64,000 nt of DNA, taken from assembly GCA_900472485.1 (NCBI GenBank), contig UCII01000002.1, positions 248,001 through 312,000 on the forward strand, written 5' to 3'. Below, piece by piece: positions 44,180-52,229 of the stretch. This DNA is from Hyphomicrobiales bacterium (GTDB lineage: Bacteria; Pseudomonadota; Alphaproteobacteria; Rhizobiales; Rhizobiaceae). Each line of letters opens with the position of its first letter. Position 1 is the stretch's first letter. The notes beneath the pieces are model-generated. The model saw only the letters and a list, made by a program, of their open reading frames with translations. It had not been told where the DNA came from and searched no databases. A program made the position numbers and the translations under genes.

Positions 44180-44988
44180 TAAAGTGCCTCCGACAATTCT
44201 GCCAATGCGACTTCGTATTGTTCTTTATTCGGAACCTTGTGGTGCCAGTCGACACGATCCTGCATGAAGGAGATCCCATGCCCCTTGTTGGTATGGGCCA
44301 CGATGCAATGGGGGCGATCGCTTCGGTGTTCGAGCGCCGGGACGACCTCATGCATGTTGTTGCCGTCGATTTCGCTGACGTCCCAGCCAAAGGCTTCGAG
44401 CTTCGGACGAAGAGGTGCTATGTCGTTCGTATCCGAGAGCGCGGCACCTTGCTGGAAACGGTTATGGTCGACAATCAGGGTGAGATTATCCAGCCGGAAC
44501 TGCGCCGCGGCCATGATCGCTTCCCAGTTGGAGCCCTCCTGCATCTCGCCGTCGCCGGTGATGACATAGGTATGATAGCCGGCGCCCGATAGTTTGGCCG
44601 CCTTGGCCATGCCAACCGCAACCGGCAGGCCGTGCCCGAGAGGGCCAGTATTGGTTTCGACGCCCGGCACCTTGTTGCAATTGGGGTGGCCATTGAGCCG
44701 CGAATGCGGCTTCAGGAACGTCGAGATTTCGTCTTCCGGAATGAAACCGCGTTTTGCCAGCGTGACATAGAGCGCGCATGCCGTATGTCCCTTCGACAGC
44801 ACAAACCTGTCCCGATCGGGATGTCTCGGCTGATCCGGCCAGATGCGCAGCACGCGGAAATACAGTGCGGTCAGGAGATCGATCACGGACATCTCGCCGC
44901 CGACATGTCCGGCCCCTGCCTCGTAGACTGCCTGGAGGTCTCGCAGACGTATCTGGCGAGCAACGCGTTCAAGTTCGGAAGGCTCCAT
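44179..44988 (-). CDS. Transketolase, N-terminal half (split enzyme, alpha subunit)
   Basis: The product of about 269 residues carries the thiamine-diphosphate pyrophosphate-binding domain: GHVGGEMSVIDLLTALYF, SKGHTACALYVTLAKRG, GPLGHGLPVAVGMAKAA and the TPP motif GDGEMQEGSNWEAIMAA. The longest frame starts at 45015, but that ATG is inside the operator copy B. GAGG lies five bases before the ATG at 44988, which I take as the start; 44991 is also possible. It is the first gene of the minus-strand operon (N-half, C-half, kinase, regulator) and is divergent from the sugar importer. Confidence 0.88.
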   Translation of the reverse strand: MEPSELERVARQIRLRDLQAVYEAGAGHVGGEMSVIDLLTALYFRVLRIWPDQPRHPDRDRFVLSKGHTACALYVTLAKRGFIPEDEISTFLKPHSRLNGHPNCNKVPGVETNTGPLGHGLPVAVGMAKAAKLSGAGYHTYVITGDGEMQEGSNWEAIMAAAQFRLDNLTLIVDHNRFQQGAALSDTNDIAPLRPKLEAFGWDVSEIDGNNMHEVVPALEHRSDRPHCIVAHTNKGHGISFMQDRVDWHHKVPNKEQYEVALAELSEAL

Positions 44989-44999
44989 CATTTCCTCGT

Positions 45000-45015
45000 G
45001 TGAATAAATATTCAT
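45000..45015. promoter_or_regulatory. SorC-type operator, copy B
   Basis: GTGAATAAATATTCAT matches copy A in both half-sites except the last base. It lies 12 bases before the chosen transketolase start, where a bound repressor would block the minus-strand operon. Confidence 0.7.
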
Positions 45016-45139
45016 CTATTTATATTTTTGCACAGAAGGATCGTTAGTCAAGCCCCCATGGAGAGCTTGTTGTCAAAACAGGCCGAAAAGACTCGGTTGA
45101 CAGGGCTAAGGCGAGTTGGTAATGAATTTTCCAGCATAT

Positions 45140-45155
45140 GTGAATAAATATTCTA
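45140..45155. promoter_or_regulatory. SorC-type operator, copy C
   Basis: GTGAATAAATATTCTA shares 14 consecutive bases with copy B. It lies 57 bases before the importer permease start, so the same regulator could control the divergent importer operon. Confidence 0.68.
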
Positions 45156-45211
45156 GCTTGAAAACCTAGCCGGCAGGCATGGCAGCTAGCCGCAGGTCCC
45201 AGGGAGGAATG

Positions 45212-46192
45212 ATGGTGGCGATCGACGTCAATGAACACAGCCGTCCGTCCGTGGCGTGGCTGAGAAAGCTCGCCGGCGCGACCGGACCGCTTGTCGGATT
45301 GCTCGCTCTTTGCGTTTTCTTGAGCCTCAGCACCGATGCGTTTCTGTCGCTCCGCAACGGCCTCAACATTCTCGATCAGATCACCGTGCTCGGAATCATG
45401 GCTGTCGGTATGACCTTCGTCATCCTGATCGGCGGCATCGACCTTTCCGTTGGTTCTGTTCTTGCGCTGGCCATGATGGTCATGGGCTGGACGGCAAATA
45501 TTGCCGGCTTGCCGCTTGCAGCCGGGATTGCAGTCGCACTTGTCGCCTCTGCGGTAAGCGGACTGATCGTCGGACTTCTCGTCACCCTTTTCAGGGTCCC
45601 GGCCTTTATCGCGACATTGGCGATGATGTCGGCTGCGCGCGGCGTCGCGAACATGATCACGGACGGCCAGCAGATCGTCGGATTTCCCGACTGGTTCATG
45701 ATGCTCGCGATCGATCGGCATTTCGGTGTGCTGACGGCAACGGTCTTCCTGATGCTCGCGGTCGTCGCCGTGGCCTGGGTGTTCCTTCACTTCCGCTCCG
45801 AAGGGCGCATGCTCTATGCCGTGGGCGGCAATCCGGAAGTGGCTCGTCTTGCCGGCATCAATGTCCAGCTCGTGACGATTGCGGTCTATGTCGCAAGCGC
45901 AGTGCTCGCCGGTCTGGCCGGTATCGTGCTGGCGGCTCGTCTCGATTCCGTTCAGCCGTCCAGCGGCTTTGGATACGAACTCGACACGATTGCGGCCGTC
46001 GTCATTGGCGGCACTTCGCTCTCCGGTGGGTCCGGTGGTATCGGCGGCACGCTGATCGGCGTCCTGATCATCGGAGTCCTGCGCAACGGGCTCAATCTGC
46101 TCAACGTCTCGCCATTCCTGCAGCAGGTCATCATCGGCATCGTCATCGTACTTGCGGTCGGTGCGGAAACGATCCGCAGGCGGCGGGCCTGA
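45212..46192 (+). CDS. Ribose-type ABC transporter permease
   Basis: The 326-residue RbsC-like permease has eight or so membrane segments. Family hallmarks are GIMAVGMTFVILIGGIDLSV, GSVLALAMMV, RMLYAVGGNPEVARLAGI and VVIGGTSLSGGSGGIGGTLI. Several starts are stacked (45209, 45212, GTG 45215) behind GGGAGG at 45202; 45212 is my choice. It is the first gene of the importer operon, in the order permease, binding protein, ATPase. Substrate is likely a sugar or polyol. Confidence 0.9.
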   Translation: MVAIDVNEHSRPSVAWLRKLAGATGPLVGLLALCVFLSLSTDAFLSLRNGLNILDQITVLGIMAVGMTFVILIGGIDLSVGSVLALAMMVMGWTANIAGLPLAAGIAVALVASAVSGLIVGLLVTLFRVPAFIATLAMMSAARGVANMITDGQQIVGFPDWFMMLAIDRHFGVLTATVFLMLAVVAVAWVFLHFRSEGRMLYAVGGNPEVARLAGINVQLVTIAVYVASAVLAGLAGIVLAARLDSVQPSSGFGYELDTIAAVVIGGTSLSGGSGGIGGTLIGVLIIGVLRNGLNLLNVSPFLQQVIIGIVIVLAVGAETIRRRRA

Positions 46193-46308
46193 TATTCGGG
46201 TCCGCGTCCGGCGGATCCTAACGATTTCCTCTCCGAAAGGTTTGGAGCGGATCATTTGCCCGAGGGGGAGGATATGCCCAAGGGTTCACAAAAAAAGGAG
46301 GAAATGAA

Positions 46309-47238
46309 ATGAAACTTGCGCGCATTCTTCTGGCCTCGGCCGCCGTGCTGGCGATGTCATTGGGCTCTGTTCAGGCAAAAGACACTAAGAAGATCGGCCT
46401 GGCCGTCGCAAACCTGCAGGCAAACTTCTTCAACCAGATCAAGCAGTCCGTCGAGGATGAAGCCAAGAAGCGTGGCATTCAGGTCGTGACCGTGGATGCC
46501 AAGGGCGACGGTCCGACGCAGATCAACCAGATCCAGGATCTGCTGACCCAGAATATCGATGCCTTGATCTATATTCCGGCCGGTGCCGCGGCTGCAACCG
46601 TTCCCGTCAAGCTTGCCAAGAATGCCGGTATTCCGGTCGTCAACGTCGACCGCAACGCCGACGGCGCGCCTGGCGACACCTTCCTTGCAACAGATTCCGT
46701 CGCGTCCGCCAAGGGCGTTTGCGACTACATCCTCAAGCAGGCCGGCGGCAAGGGCAAGATGGTGATCATCCACGGTCAGAAAGGCACCACGCCTGAAGTC
46801 GACCGCAGCAAGGGTTGCGCTGAATCGTTGAAGGCAAATCCAGGCGTGAAGGTGGTTGCCGAACAATATTCCAACATGTGGGCCCAGGACGAGGGCTTCC
46901 AGATCATGCAGAACATGCTGCAGGCAAATCCGGATGTATCGATCGTATTTGCTCAGGCCGATGCACTTGCGCTCGGCGCCGCACAGGCGATCAAGGTTGC
47001 AAACCCATCCCAGAAGATCGTTGTCGGCGGCTTCGACGGCGATACGGCAGCTCTGGAAGCGCTCAGCAAGGGTGTTTTCGACGTGACCGCGACACAGCAG
47101 ACGCAGAAGATGGGCCGGGATGCGGTCGCCAATGCCGTCAAACTCGTCGCCGGTGAGAAGGTGCCTGCAGTACAGCTGATGGACGCCACGCTAACGACCA
47201 AGGAAAACGTGGCCGGCTTTATCGCCAACCATCCGTAA
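46309..47238 (+). CDS. Ribose-type ABC transporter substrate-binding protein
   Basis: The 309-residue periplasmic protein is of the RbsB class. The signal peptide is LARILLASAAVLAMSLGSVQA. The binding fold follows: IGLAVANLQANFFNQIKQSV, LTQNIDALIYIPAGAAAA, VPVVNVDRNADG-like IPVVNVDRNADGAPG, and GGFDGDTAALEALSKG. The N- and C-lobe aromatic/Asp pattern fits pentose, ribitol or erythritol binders; the exact ligand is unknown. A very strong GGAGGAAATG site, embedded in AAAAAAGGAGG, precedes the ATG, as expected for an abundant binding protein. Confidence 0.9.
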   Translation: MKLARILLASAAVLAMSLGSVQAKDTKKIGLAVANLQANFFNQIKQSVEDEAKKRGIQVVTVDAKGDGPTQINQIQDLLTQNIDALIYIPAGAAAATVPVKLAKNAGIPVVNVDRNADGAPGDTFLATDSVASAKGVCDYILKQAGGKGKMVIIHGQKGTTPEVDRSKGCAESLKANPGVKVVAEQYSNMWAQDEGFQIMQNMLQANPDVSIVFAQADALALGAAQAIKVANPSQKIVVGGFDGDTAALEALSKGVFDVTATQQTQKMGRDAVANAVKLVAGEKVPAVQLMDATLTTKENVAGFIANHP

Positions 47239-47266
47239 TCGTGCTGAAATCTCGAGGAGGTGTGCC

Positions 47267-48745
47267 GTGACTGAGCCCGTTCTTTCCCTGAGGGGCATAT
47301 CCAAGCGCTATGGACCGCTTCAGGTGGTGAAGAATGTCAGCCTTGATGTTTATCCGGGCGAGGTGGTCGCGCTTCTCGGCGAAAACGGCGCCGGCAAGTC
47401 GACCTTGTCGGGCATTATCGCAGGTTCGCGCATACCCTCTGAGGGAACAATGACATGGCTGGGGCAGCCCTATGCCCCAGCCACTCCACGTGAGGCGATC
47501 GACAAGGGCGTCGTCCTGATCCATCAGGAATTGCAGCTCCTGCCGCATCTTTCGATCGCCGAAAATGTCTTCATCGGGCGATGGCCTATGAAGAACGGGG
47601 CGGTCGATCGCCCTCAGATGGTTCGGCGGGCGCAAGAACAGCTTGCCCGCCTGAACCTGCATATTCCGGCGACGCGCAAGGTCGCGGGTCTGTCGACGGC
47701 CAACCAGCAGCTCATCGAAATCGCCAAGGCGCTGGCGCTCAATGCCAAGCTGCTGATCCTCGACGAACCAACCGCCGCACTTGGCGGGGCGGAGACCGAG
47801 GCCTTGTTCGAGCAGGTGAGAAAACTCCGCTCGGAAGGCGTCGGCATCATCTACATCTCCCATCGCATGGAGGAGATCAAGCAAATCACCGATCGCATCG
47901 TCGTCCTGCGCGATGGCGAGCGCGTCCAGGAGTTTGCCGACAGTGCCACCCCCGTTCGTACCATCGTCGAAAGCATGGTCGGCCGTTCGCTGGATCGGAT
48001 GTTCCCGGCTCTTCCCGAACCGACGGATCGCCCTGTTCTGCAGGTCGGCGGACTGAGTTCGCCTGACGGGTCCTTCCGGGACGTAACGTTCGATGTTCGA
48101 GCTGGCGAGATTCTCGGCATTGCCGGGCTGGTTGGTGCCGGCCGTACCGAACTCGTCCGCGCCATTTCCGGTGCCGATCCGATCAGCGCCGGCTCGATCA
48201 AGCTGGAGGGTGAAGAGCTCAAGCTCCGCGATCCCGCCGATGCGATCGCCAAGGGCATCGTGATGGTGCCCGAGGATCGCAAGGAGCAGGGCCTCGTCGT
48301 CGGCCATCGCATCAGCGAAAACATCATCTATGCCAACCTCGACAAGCTTGGCGGGCGTTGGATCACATCGCGCATCAAACGTGCTTTCGCCGAAAAGGCT
48401 GTGGCGAAATTCGGCGTCAAAGGCCGGGCCGAGCAATATGCCTCGGACCTGTCGGGCGGCAACCAGCAAAAGGTCGTCATCGCAAAGTGGCTGATGCGTG
48501 ACCCCAAGGTCGTCGTCCTCGATGAGCCAACCCGAGGCATCGATGTCGGCGCGCGCGCGAGCATCTACGACATCATCGTCAACCTCGCAAAGCAGGGGGT
48601 GGCCGTCATCGTCGTCAGCTCCGATCTCGAGGAAGTTCTTGGTGTCTCCAACCGAATTCTCGTGCTTGCACAGGGCAAGCAGGCAGGCATTCTCAATCGT
48701 GACGAGGCCAATGACGTCTCGGTCATGGAACTGGCGACAATCTAG
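47267..48745 (+). CDS. Ribose-type ABC transporter ATP-binding protein (two ATPase domains)
   Basis: The 492-residue RbsA-like protein has two tandem ATPase domains. In the first, Walker A is GENGAGKSTLSG, the signature position reads GLSTANQQLIEIAK and Walker B is LLILDEPTAALG. In the second, Walker A is degenerate (GLVGAGRTELV), the signature is LSGGNQQKVVIAKWL and Walker B is VVVLDEPTRGIDVG. This asymmetry is normal for the family. GTG 47267 follows GAGGAGG. The gene closes the transport set; the SDR gene follows after 20 bases. Confidence 0.92.
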   Translation: MTEPVLSLRGISKRYGPLQVVKNVSLDVYPGEVVALLGENGAGKSTLSGIIAGSRIPSEGTMTWLGQPYAPATPREAIDKGVVLIHQELQLLPHLSIAENVFIGRWPMKNGAVDRPQMVRRAQEQLARLNLHIPATRKVAGLSTANQQLIEIAKALALNAKLLILDEPTAALGGAETEALFEQVRKLRSEGVGIIYISHRMEEIKQITDRIVVLRDGERVQEFADSATPVRTIVESMVGRSLDRMFPALPEPTDRPVLQVGGLSSPDGSFRDVTFDVRAGEILGIAGLVGAGRTELVRAISGADPISAGSIKLEGEELKLRDPADAIAKGIVMVPEDRKEQGLVVGHRISENIIYANLDKLGGRWITSRIKRAFAEKAVAKFGVKGRAEQYASDLSGGNQQKVVIAKWLMRDPKVVVLDEPTRGIDVGARASIYDIIVNLAKQGVAVIVVSSDLEEVLGVSNRILVLAQGKQAGILNRDEANDVSVMELATI

Positions 48746-48765
48746 ACAAACAGAAAGGAAGAGCG

Positions 48766-49554
48766 GTGTCCGACATCACTCTGAATGCCCCGAAGCTTTT
48801 CGATCTCAGTGGACAGGTCGCGCTCGTGACCGGAGCCGGAAGCGGGATCGGGCAGCGTATCGCCATCGGTCTTGCCCAATGCGGCGCCGACGTCGCGCTT
48901 CTGGACCGTCGATCCGACGATGGTCTAGCGAACACGGCTTCGTATATCGAAGCGGCCGGTCGCCGCTCCATCCAGATTGCGGCTGATGTCACCAGCAAAT
49001 CTTCTCTTGCGGATGCGGTTGCTCGCACAGAGGCGGAGCTTGGCGCCTTGACGCTTGCCGTCAATGCCGCCGGTATCGCCAATGCCAATCCCGCGGAGGA
49101 AATGGAAGAAGACCAGTACCAGACGCTGATGGACATCAACCTGAAGGGCGTTTTTCTGTCCTGTCAGGCGGAAGCGCGCGCGATGCTGAAGAACGGACGC
49201 GGATCGATCGTCAATATCGCCTCCATGTCCGGCGTCATCGTCAATCGCGGCCTGAGCCAGGCCCATTATAACGCCTCCAAAGCCGGCGTGATCCACATGT
49301 CGAAGTCGCTTGCAATGGAGTGGGTCGGTCGCGGCATCCGCGTCAACACCATCTCGCCGGGATATACGGCGACGCCGATGAATACGCGTCCGGAAATGGT
49401 TCACCAGACCAAACTTTTCGAAGAGCAGACGCCGATGCAGCGCATGGCAACGGTCGATGAGATGGTCGGCCCCGCCGTCTTCCTGTTGTCGAATGCCGCG
49501 AGCTTCGTGACGGGCGTCGATCTGCTCGTCGATGGCGGCTTCTGCTGCTGGTGA
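48766..49554 (+). CDS. SDR polyol dehydrogenase-like oxidoreductase 1
   Basis: The 262-residue classical SDR has VTGAGSGIGQRIAIGLAQCG, NAAGIANANP, catalytic serine in VNIASMSGVIV, and Tyr-x-x-x-Lys in AHYNASKAGVIHMSKSLA (near 168-172). The ending LVDGGFCCW is like the arabinitol/xylitol/threitol-dehydrogenase subgroup. GTG 48766 is the start, with GGAAGAG before it. It is four bases from tpiA. It probably oxidises an imported polyol to the ketose that the FGGY kinase phosphorylates; inference from context. Confidence 0.85.
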   Translation: MSDITLNAPKLFDLSGQVALVTGAGSGIGQRIAIGLAQCGADVALLDRRSDDGLANTASYIEAAGRRSIQIAADVTSKSSLADAVARTEAELGALTLAVNAAGIANANPAEEMEEDQYQTLMDINLKGVFLSCQAEARAMLKNGRGSIVNIASMSGVIVNRGLSQAHYNASKAGVIHMSKSLAMEWVGRGIRVNTISPGYTATPMNTRPEMVHQTKLFEEQTPMQRMATVDEMVGPAVFLLSNAASFVTGVDLLVDGGFCCW

Positions 49555-49558
49555 TGCG

Positions 49559-50296
49559 ATGAAGAAACTGATTGCCGGCAACTGGAAAATGAACGGTCTC
49601 GCCTCCTCCCTGGCTGAGATCGAGGCGCTGAAGGGAATAACGGGCGAGGCGGCGTGCGACATCGTCGTCTGCCCGCCCTTCACGCTGGTGGAAAAGGCGG
49701 TCGAACGGGCGCGAGGGTCGAGGATTGCCATTGGAGCACAGGATTGCCACGCGCAGATCTCAGGCGCCTATACCGGAGATGTTTCTGCCGAGATGCTCGC
49801 CGAAATCGGCGCTCGTTTCGTCATCCTCGGACATTCCGAACGCCGCTCCGCCTACAAGGAAATGGATGCCGTAGTCGCGGGCAAGGCTGCCGCGGTTCAC
49901 AGGGCGGGGCTGACGAGCATCATTTGTGTCGGCGAGACGCAGACAGAACGGGACGACGGAAGGGCGATCGAGGTGGTTCGTGCTCAGCTTGAAGGCTCGA
50001 TTCCCAACACCGCAACCAGTTCGAACACGACGATCGCCTATGAACCAGTATGGGCGATCGGAACAGGACTGGTTCCGACCCTGGAGCAGATCGAAGAGAT
50101 GCATTCGTCTATCCGCCAGGCGCTTGAAAAGCGGCTGGGAGAAGATGGGCAGGATGTCAGGATTCTCTATGGCGGTTCGGTCAAAGCATCGAACGCAAGG
50201 GCGATTTTCGGCGTTGGCAACGTCGATGGCGCTTTGGTCGGAGGTGCATCCCTGAAGGCATCGGAGTTTGCCGGAATTATCTTGGCTGCCGTTTGA
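49559..50296 (+). CDS. tpiA: Triosephosphate isomerase, pathway-linked copy
   Basis: The 245-residue TIM barrel interconverts dihydroxyacetone phosphate and glyceraldehyde 3-phosphate. Catalytic residues are Lys in GNWKMNGLA (near 10), His in FVILGHSERRSAYKE (near 93) and Glu in IAYEPVWAIGTG (near 163). The phosphate loop is LYGGSVKASNA. ATG 49559 is four bases after the SDR stop. A second TPI is a hallmark of rhizobial erythritol/polyol loci (TpiB). Here it could recycle triose phosphates needed or released by the split transketolase. Confidence 0.93.
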   Translation: MKKLIAGNWKMNGLASSLAEIEALKGITGEAACDIVVCPPFTLVEKAVERARGSRIAIGAQDCHAQISGAYTGDVSAEMLAEIGARFVILGHSERRSAYKEMDAVVAGKAAAVHRAGLTSIICVGETQTERDDGRAIEVVRAQLEGSIPNTATSSNTTIAYEPVWAIGTGLVPTLEQIEEMHSSIRQALEKRLGEDGQDVRILYGGSVKASNARAIFGVGNVDGALVGGASLKASEFAGIILAAV

Positions 50297-50372
50297 AGTC
50301 GCCAGTAACAGGCAGGGCGATCGGCCATTGAGCTGACGCCTGGTGTGGCTGTCACCGCGAAAGGAATAGGAA

Positions 50373-51155
50373 ATGCAGCGTTTCGAAAACAAGACCGTCG
50401 TCATCACCGGTGCAAGCCGCGGCATCGGGGCTGCGATCGCCCGGCGGTTCGCACGCGAAGGTGCCAATCTCGTAGTCTCCGCCAACGAGGATTCTGTCCA
50501 TGCGGTTGCCGAAGCGATCAAGGCCGACGGCGGAAAGGCGATTTCCTTCGTCGGCGACGTGACGGACAAGGCTAGCGTGAAGGGCCTTTACGACGCTGCT
50601 GAGGCAGCCTTCGGCGCCGTCGATATCTCCATCCAGAATGCCGGTGTCATCACCATTGCCCGCGTCGAGGATATGACCGAGGGCGAATGGGATAAGGTCA
50701 TGGCGGTCAATACCAAGGGCGTCTTCCTCTGCGCCCAGGAGGCGATCGCCCGCATGCGCAAGCATGGCCGTGGCGGCCGCATCATCAATACCGCCTCCGG
50801 CCAGGCGCGCGACGGCTTCATCTACACACCGCATTATGCGGCATCGAAGATGGGTGTCGTCGGCATTACCCAGAGCCTTGCCAAGGAAGTCGCGACCGAA
50901 GGCATTACCGTGAACGCCTTTTGCCCCGGCATCATCGAAACCGACATGTGGGCCTATAACGACCAGGCTTGGGGCAAGCTTTTGGGCAATTACGGCCCCG
51001 GCGAACTCATGAAGGAATGGGTCGAGGGCATTCCGATGAAACGGGCCGGATCGGGCGAAGACGTTGCCGGTCTCGTCACGTTCCTTGCCAGCGACGATGC
51101 GGCCTATATCACCGGCCAGACGATCAATGTCGATGGCGGCTTGATCATGTCGTAG
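50373..51155 (+). CDS. SDR polyol dehydrogenase-like oxidoreductase 2
   Basis: The 260-residue SDR is of the acetoin-reductase/sorbitol-dehydrogenase-like group. Cofactor loop TGASRGIGAAIARRFA, NAGVITIARVEDMTE, catalytic serine in NTASGQARDGF and Tyr-x-x-x-Lys in HYAASKMGVVGITQSLA (near 158-162) are present. The ending ITGQTINVDGGLIMS is typical. It lies 76 bases after tpiA and is the last gene before the FMN riboswitch. Two SDRs in one operon suggest either two polyol substrates or two oxidation steps. Confidence 0.86.
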   Translation: MQRFENKTVVITGASRGIGAAIARRFAREGANLVVSANEDSVHAVAEAIKADGGKAISFVGDVTDKASVKGLYDAAEAAFGAVDISIQNAGVITIARVEDMTEGEWDKVMAVNTKGVFLCAQEAIARMRKHGRGGRIINTASGQARDGFIYTPHYAASKMGVVGITQSLAKEVATEGITVNAFCPGIIETDMWAYNDQAWGKLLGNYGPGELMKEWVEGIPMKRAGSGEDVAGLVTFLASDDAAYITGQTINVDGGLIMS

Positions 51156-51258
51156 TTCGACAATGAGGAACGGTGCGTTTATCGGGCGGATCGGATTCTC
51201 GACGATTCTGAGATCAAAGCCTCTTGCGGAGTGAGGCATTGATCCCTTATCTTTCTCT

Positions 51259-51403
51259 TGTTCTCAGGGCGGGGTGCAATTCCCCACCGGCGGTATGGGG
51301 AGTTTCCTCGAGCCCGCGAGCGCCTTCCGAGCTTTCGGAAGGGTCAGCAGATCCGGTGAGATGCCGGAGCCGACGGTCATAGTCCGGATGGAAGAGAGCA
51401 ACG
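51259..51403 (+). ncRNA. FMN riboswitch (RFN element)
   Basis: The conserved RFN blocks appear in order: CAGGGCGGGGTGCAATTCCC, CACCGGCGGTATG, AGCCCGCGAGCG, GGTCAGCAGATCCGGTGAGA, GCCGGAGCCGACGGTCATAG and AGTCCGGATGGAAGAGAG. This aptamer binds flavin mononucleotide and represses riboflavin genes. It lies in the leader of ribB, 113 bases before the ATG, so it controls that gene. The leader after the aptamer has no obvious T-rich terminator, so control of translation initiation is more likely than termination. Confidence 0.95.
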
Positions 51404-51515
51404 CAGGAGACGCCGCGTCGTGGTGGCGTTCACATGCTTGTTCGCCCAAGGGAAAATGGTGGCCTTAACCGGCCATGCACGCCGCTCCAAACGGCAACCC
51501 TTGAAAGGCAGGAAA

Positions 51516-52142
51516 ATGGCAATTTCGAAAATTGAAGATGCGATCGCTGCGATTGCGCGGGGCGAGATCATTGTGGTTGTCGATGATCGCGACCGCGAAA
51601 ACGAAGGCGATCTGGTGATTGCCGCGGAAGCGGTCACGCCGCAGGCGATCGCCTTCATGATGAATCATGCCCGCGGTCTCATCTGCGTTCCGATGGAGGG
51701 CGAAAGGCTCGACGAGCTCGACATTCCGTTGATGGTGCCGCGCAACACGGAAGTCCTCAAGACTGCCTTCACCGTTTCGGTCGACTACATCCCGGAAACC
51801 ACGACCGGAATATCTGCCGCCGACAGGGCGGCAACCGTTCAGGCCCTCGTCAGGGGCGGATCGCGTCCGGAGGAATTTGCCCGGCCCGGTCATATCTTTC
51901 CGCTTCGCGCGCATCCAAACGGCGTCCTGTCGCGTCCGGGGCACACGGAAGCGGCCGTGGATCTGGCCCGGCTTGCCGGCCTTTCTCCGGCCGGGGTCAT
52001 CTGCGAAGTGGCAAACGACGACGGCACGATGGCCCGTCTTCCAGAGCTTGAAGTTTTCGCCGAGCGGCATGGCCTCCACCTTGTGACGATCGAAGATCTG
52101 ATTGCCTACAGGGCTGCAAGCGCTCCCTTCAAGGCTGCTTGA
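51516..52142 (+). CDS. ribB: 3,4-dihydroxy-2-butanone 4-phosphate synthase
   Basis: The 208-residue single-domain RibB (EC 4.1.99.12) turns ribulose 5-phosphate into the four-carbon precursor of the riboflavin ring plus formate. Seen are the acidic metal/substrate motif VDDRDRENEGDLVIAAE (near 25-40), ARGLICVPM, TVSVDY, RPGHIFPLRAHPNGVLSRPG (in part) and GVICEVANDDGTMARLPEL. There is no RibA domain, so it is the short form. ATG 51516 follows AAGGCAGGAA. The FMN riboswitch upstream gives it independent control, although it lies downstream of a pentose/polyol operon. A hairpin at 52191 closes it. Confidence 0.94.
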   Translation: MAISKIEDAIAAIARGEIIVVVDDRDRENEGDLVIAAEAVTPQAIAFMMNHARGLICVPMEGERLDELDIPLMVPRNTEVLKTAFTVSVDYIPETTTGISAADRAATVQALVRGGSRPEEFARPGHIFPLRAHPNGVLSRPGHTEAAVDLARLAGLSPAGVICEVANDDGTMARLPELEVFAERHGLHLVTIEDLIAYRAASAPFKAA

Positions 52143-52190
52143 TCGTTCTGATACAGCCTGTTCTGATTCTGCCGGGATCGATGCTTGTGC

Positions 52191-52229
52191 AAGGCTCTCC
52201 TACGCTCCTTGAGGATGAAGGAGAGCCTT
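52191..52229. terminator. Bidirectional terminator between ribB and mmuM
   Basis: AAGGCTCTCC pairs perfectly with GGAGAGCCTT around a 19-base loop, between two convergent genes. One arm includes the stop codon of the methyltransferase gene. Confidence 0.65.
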
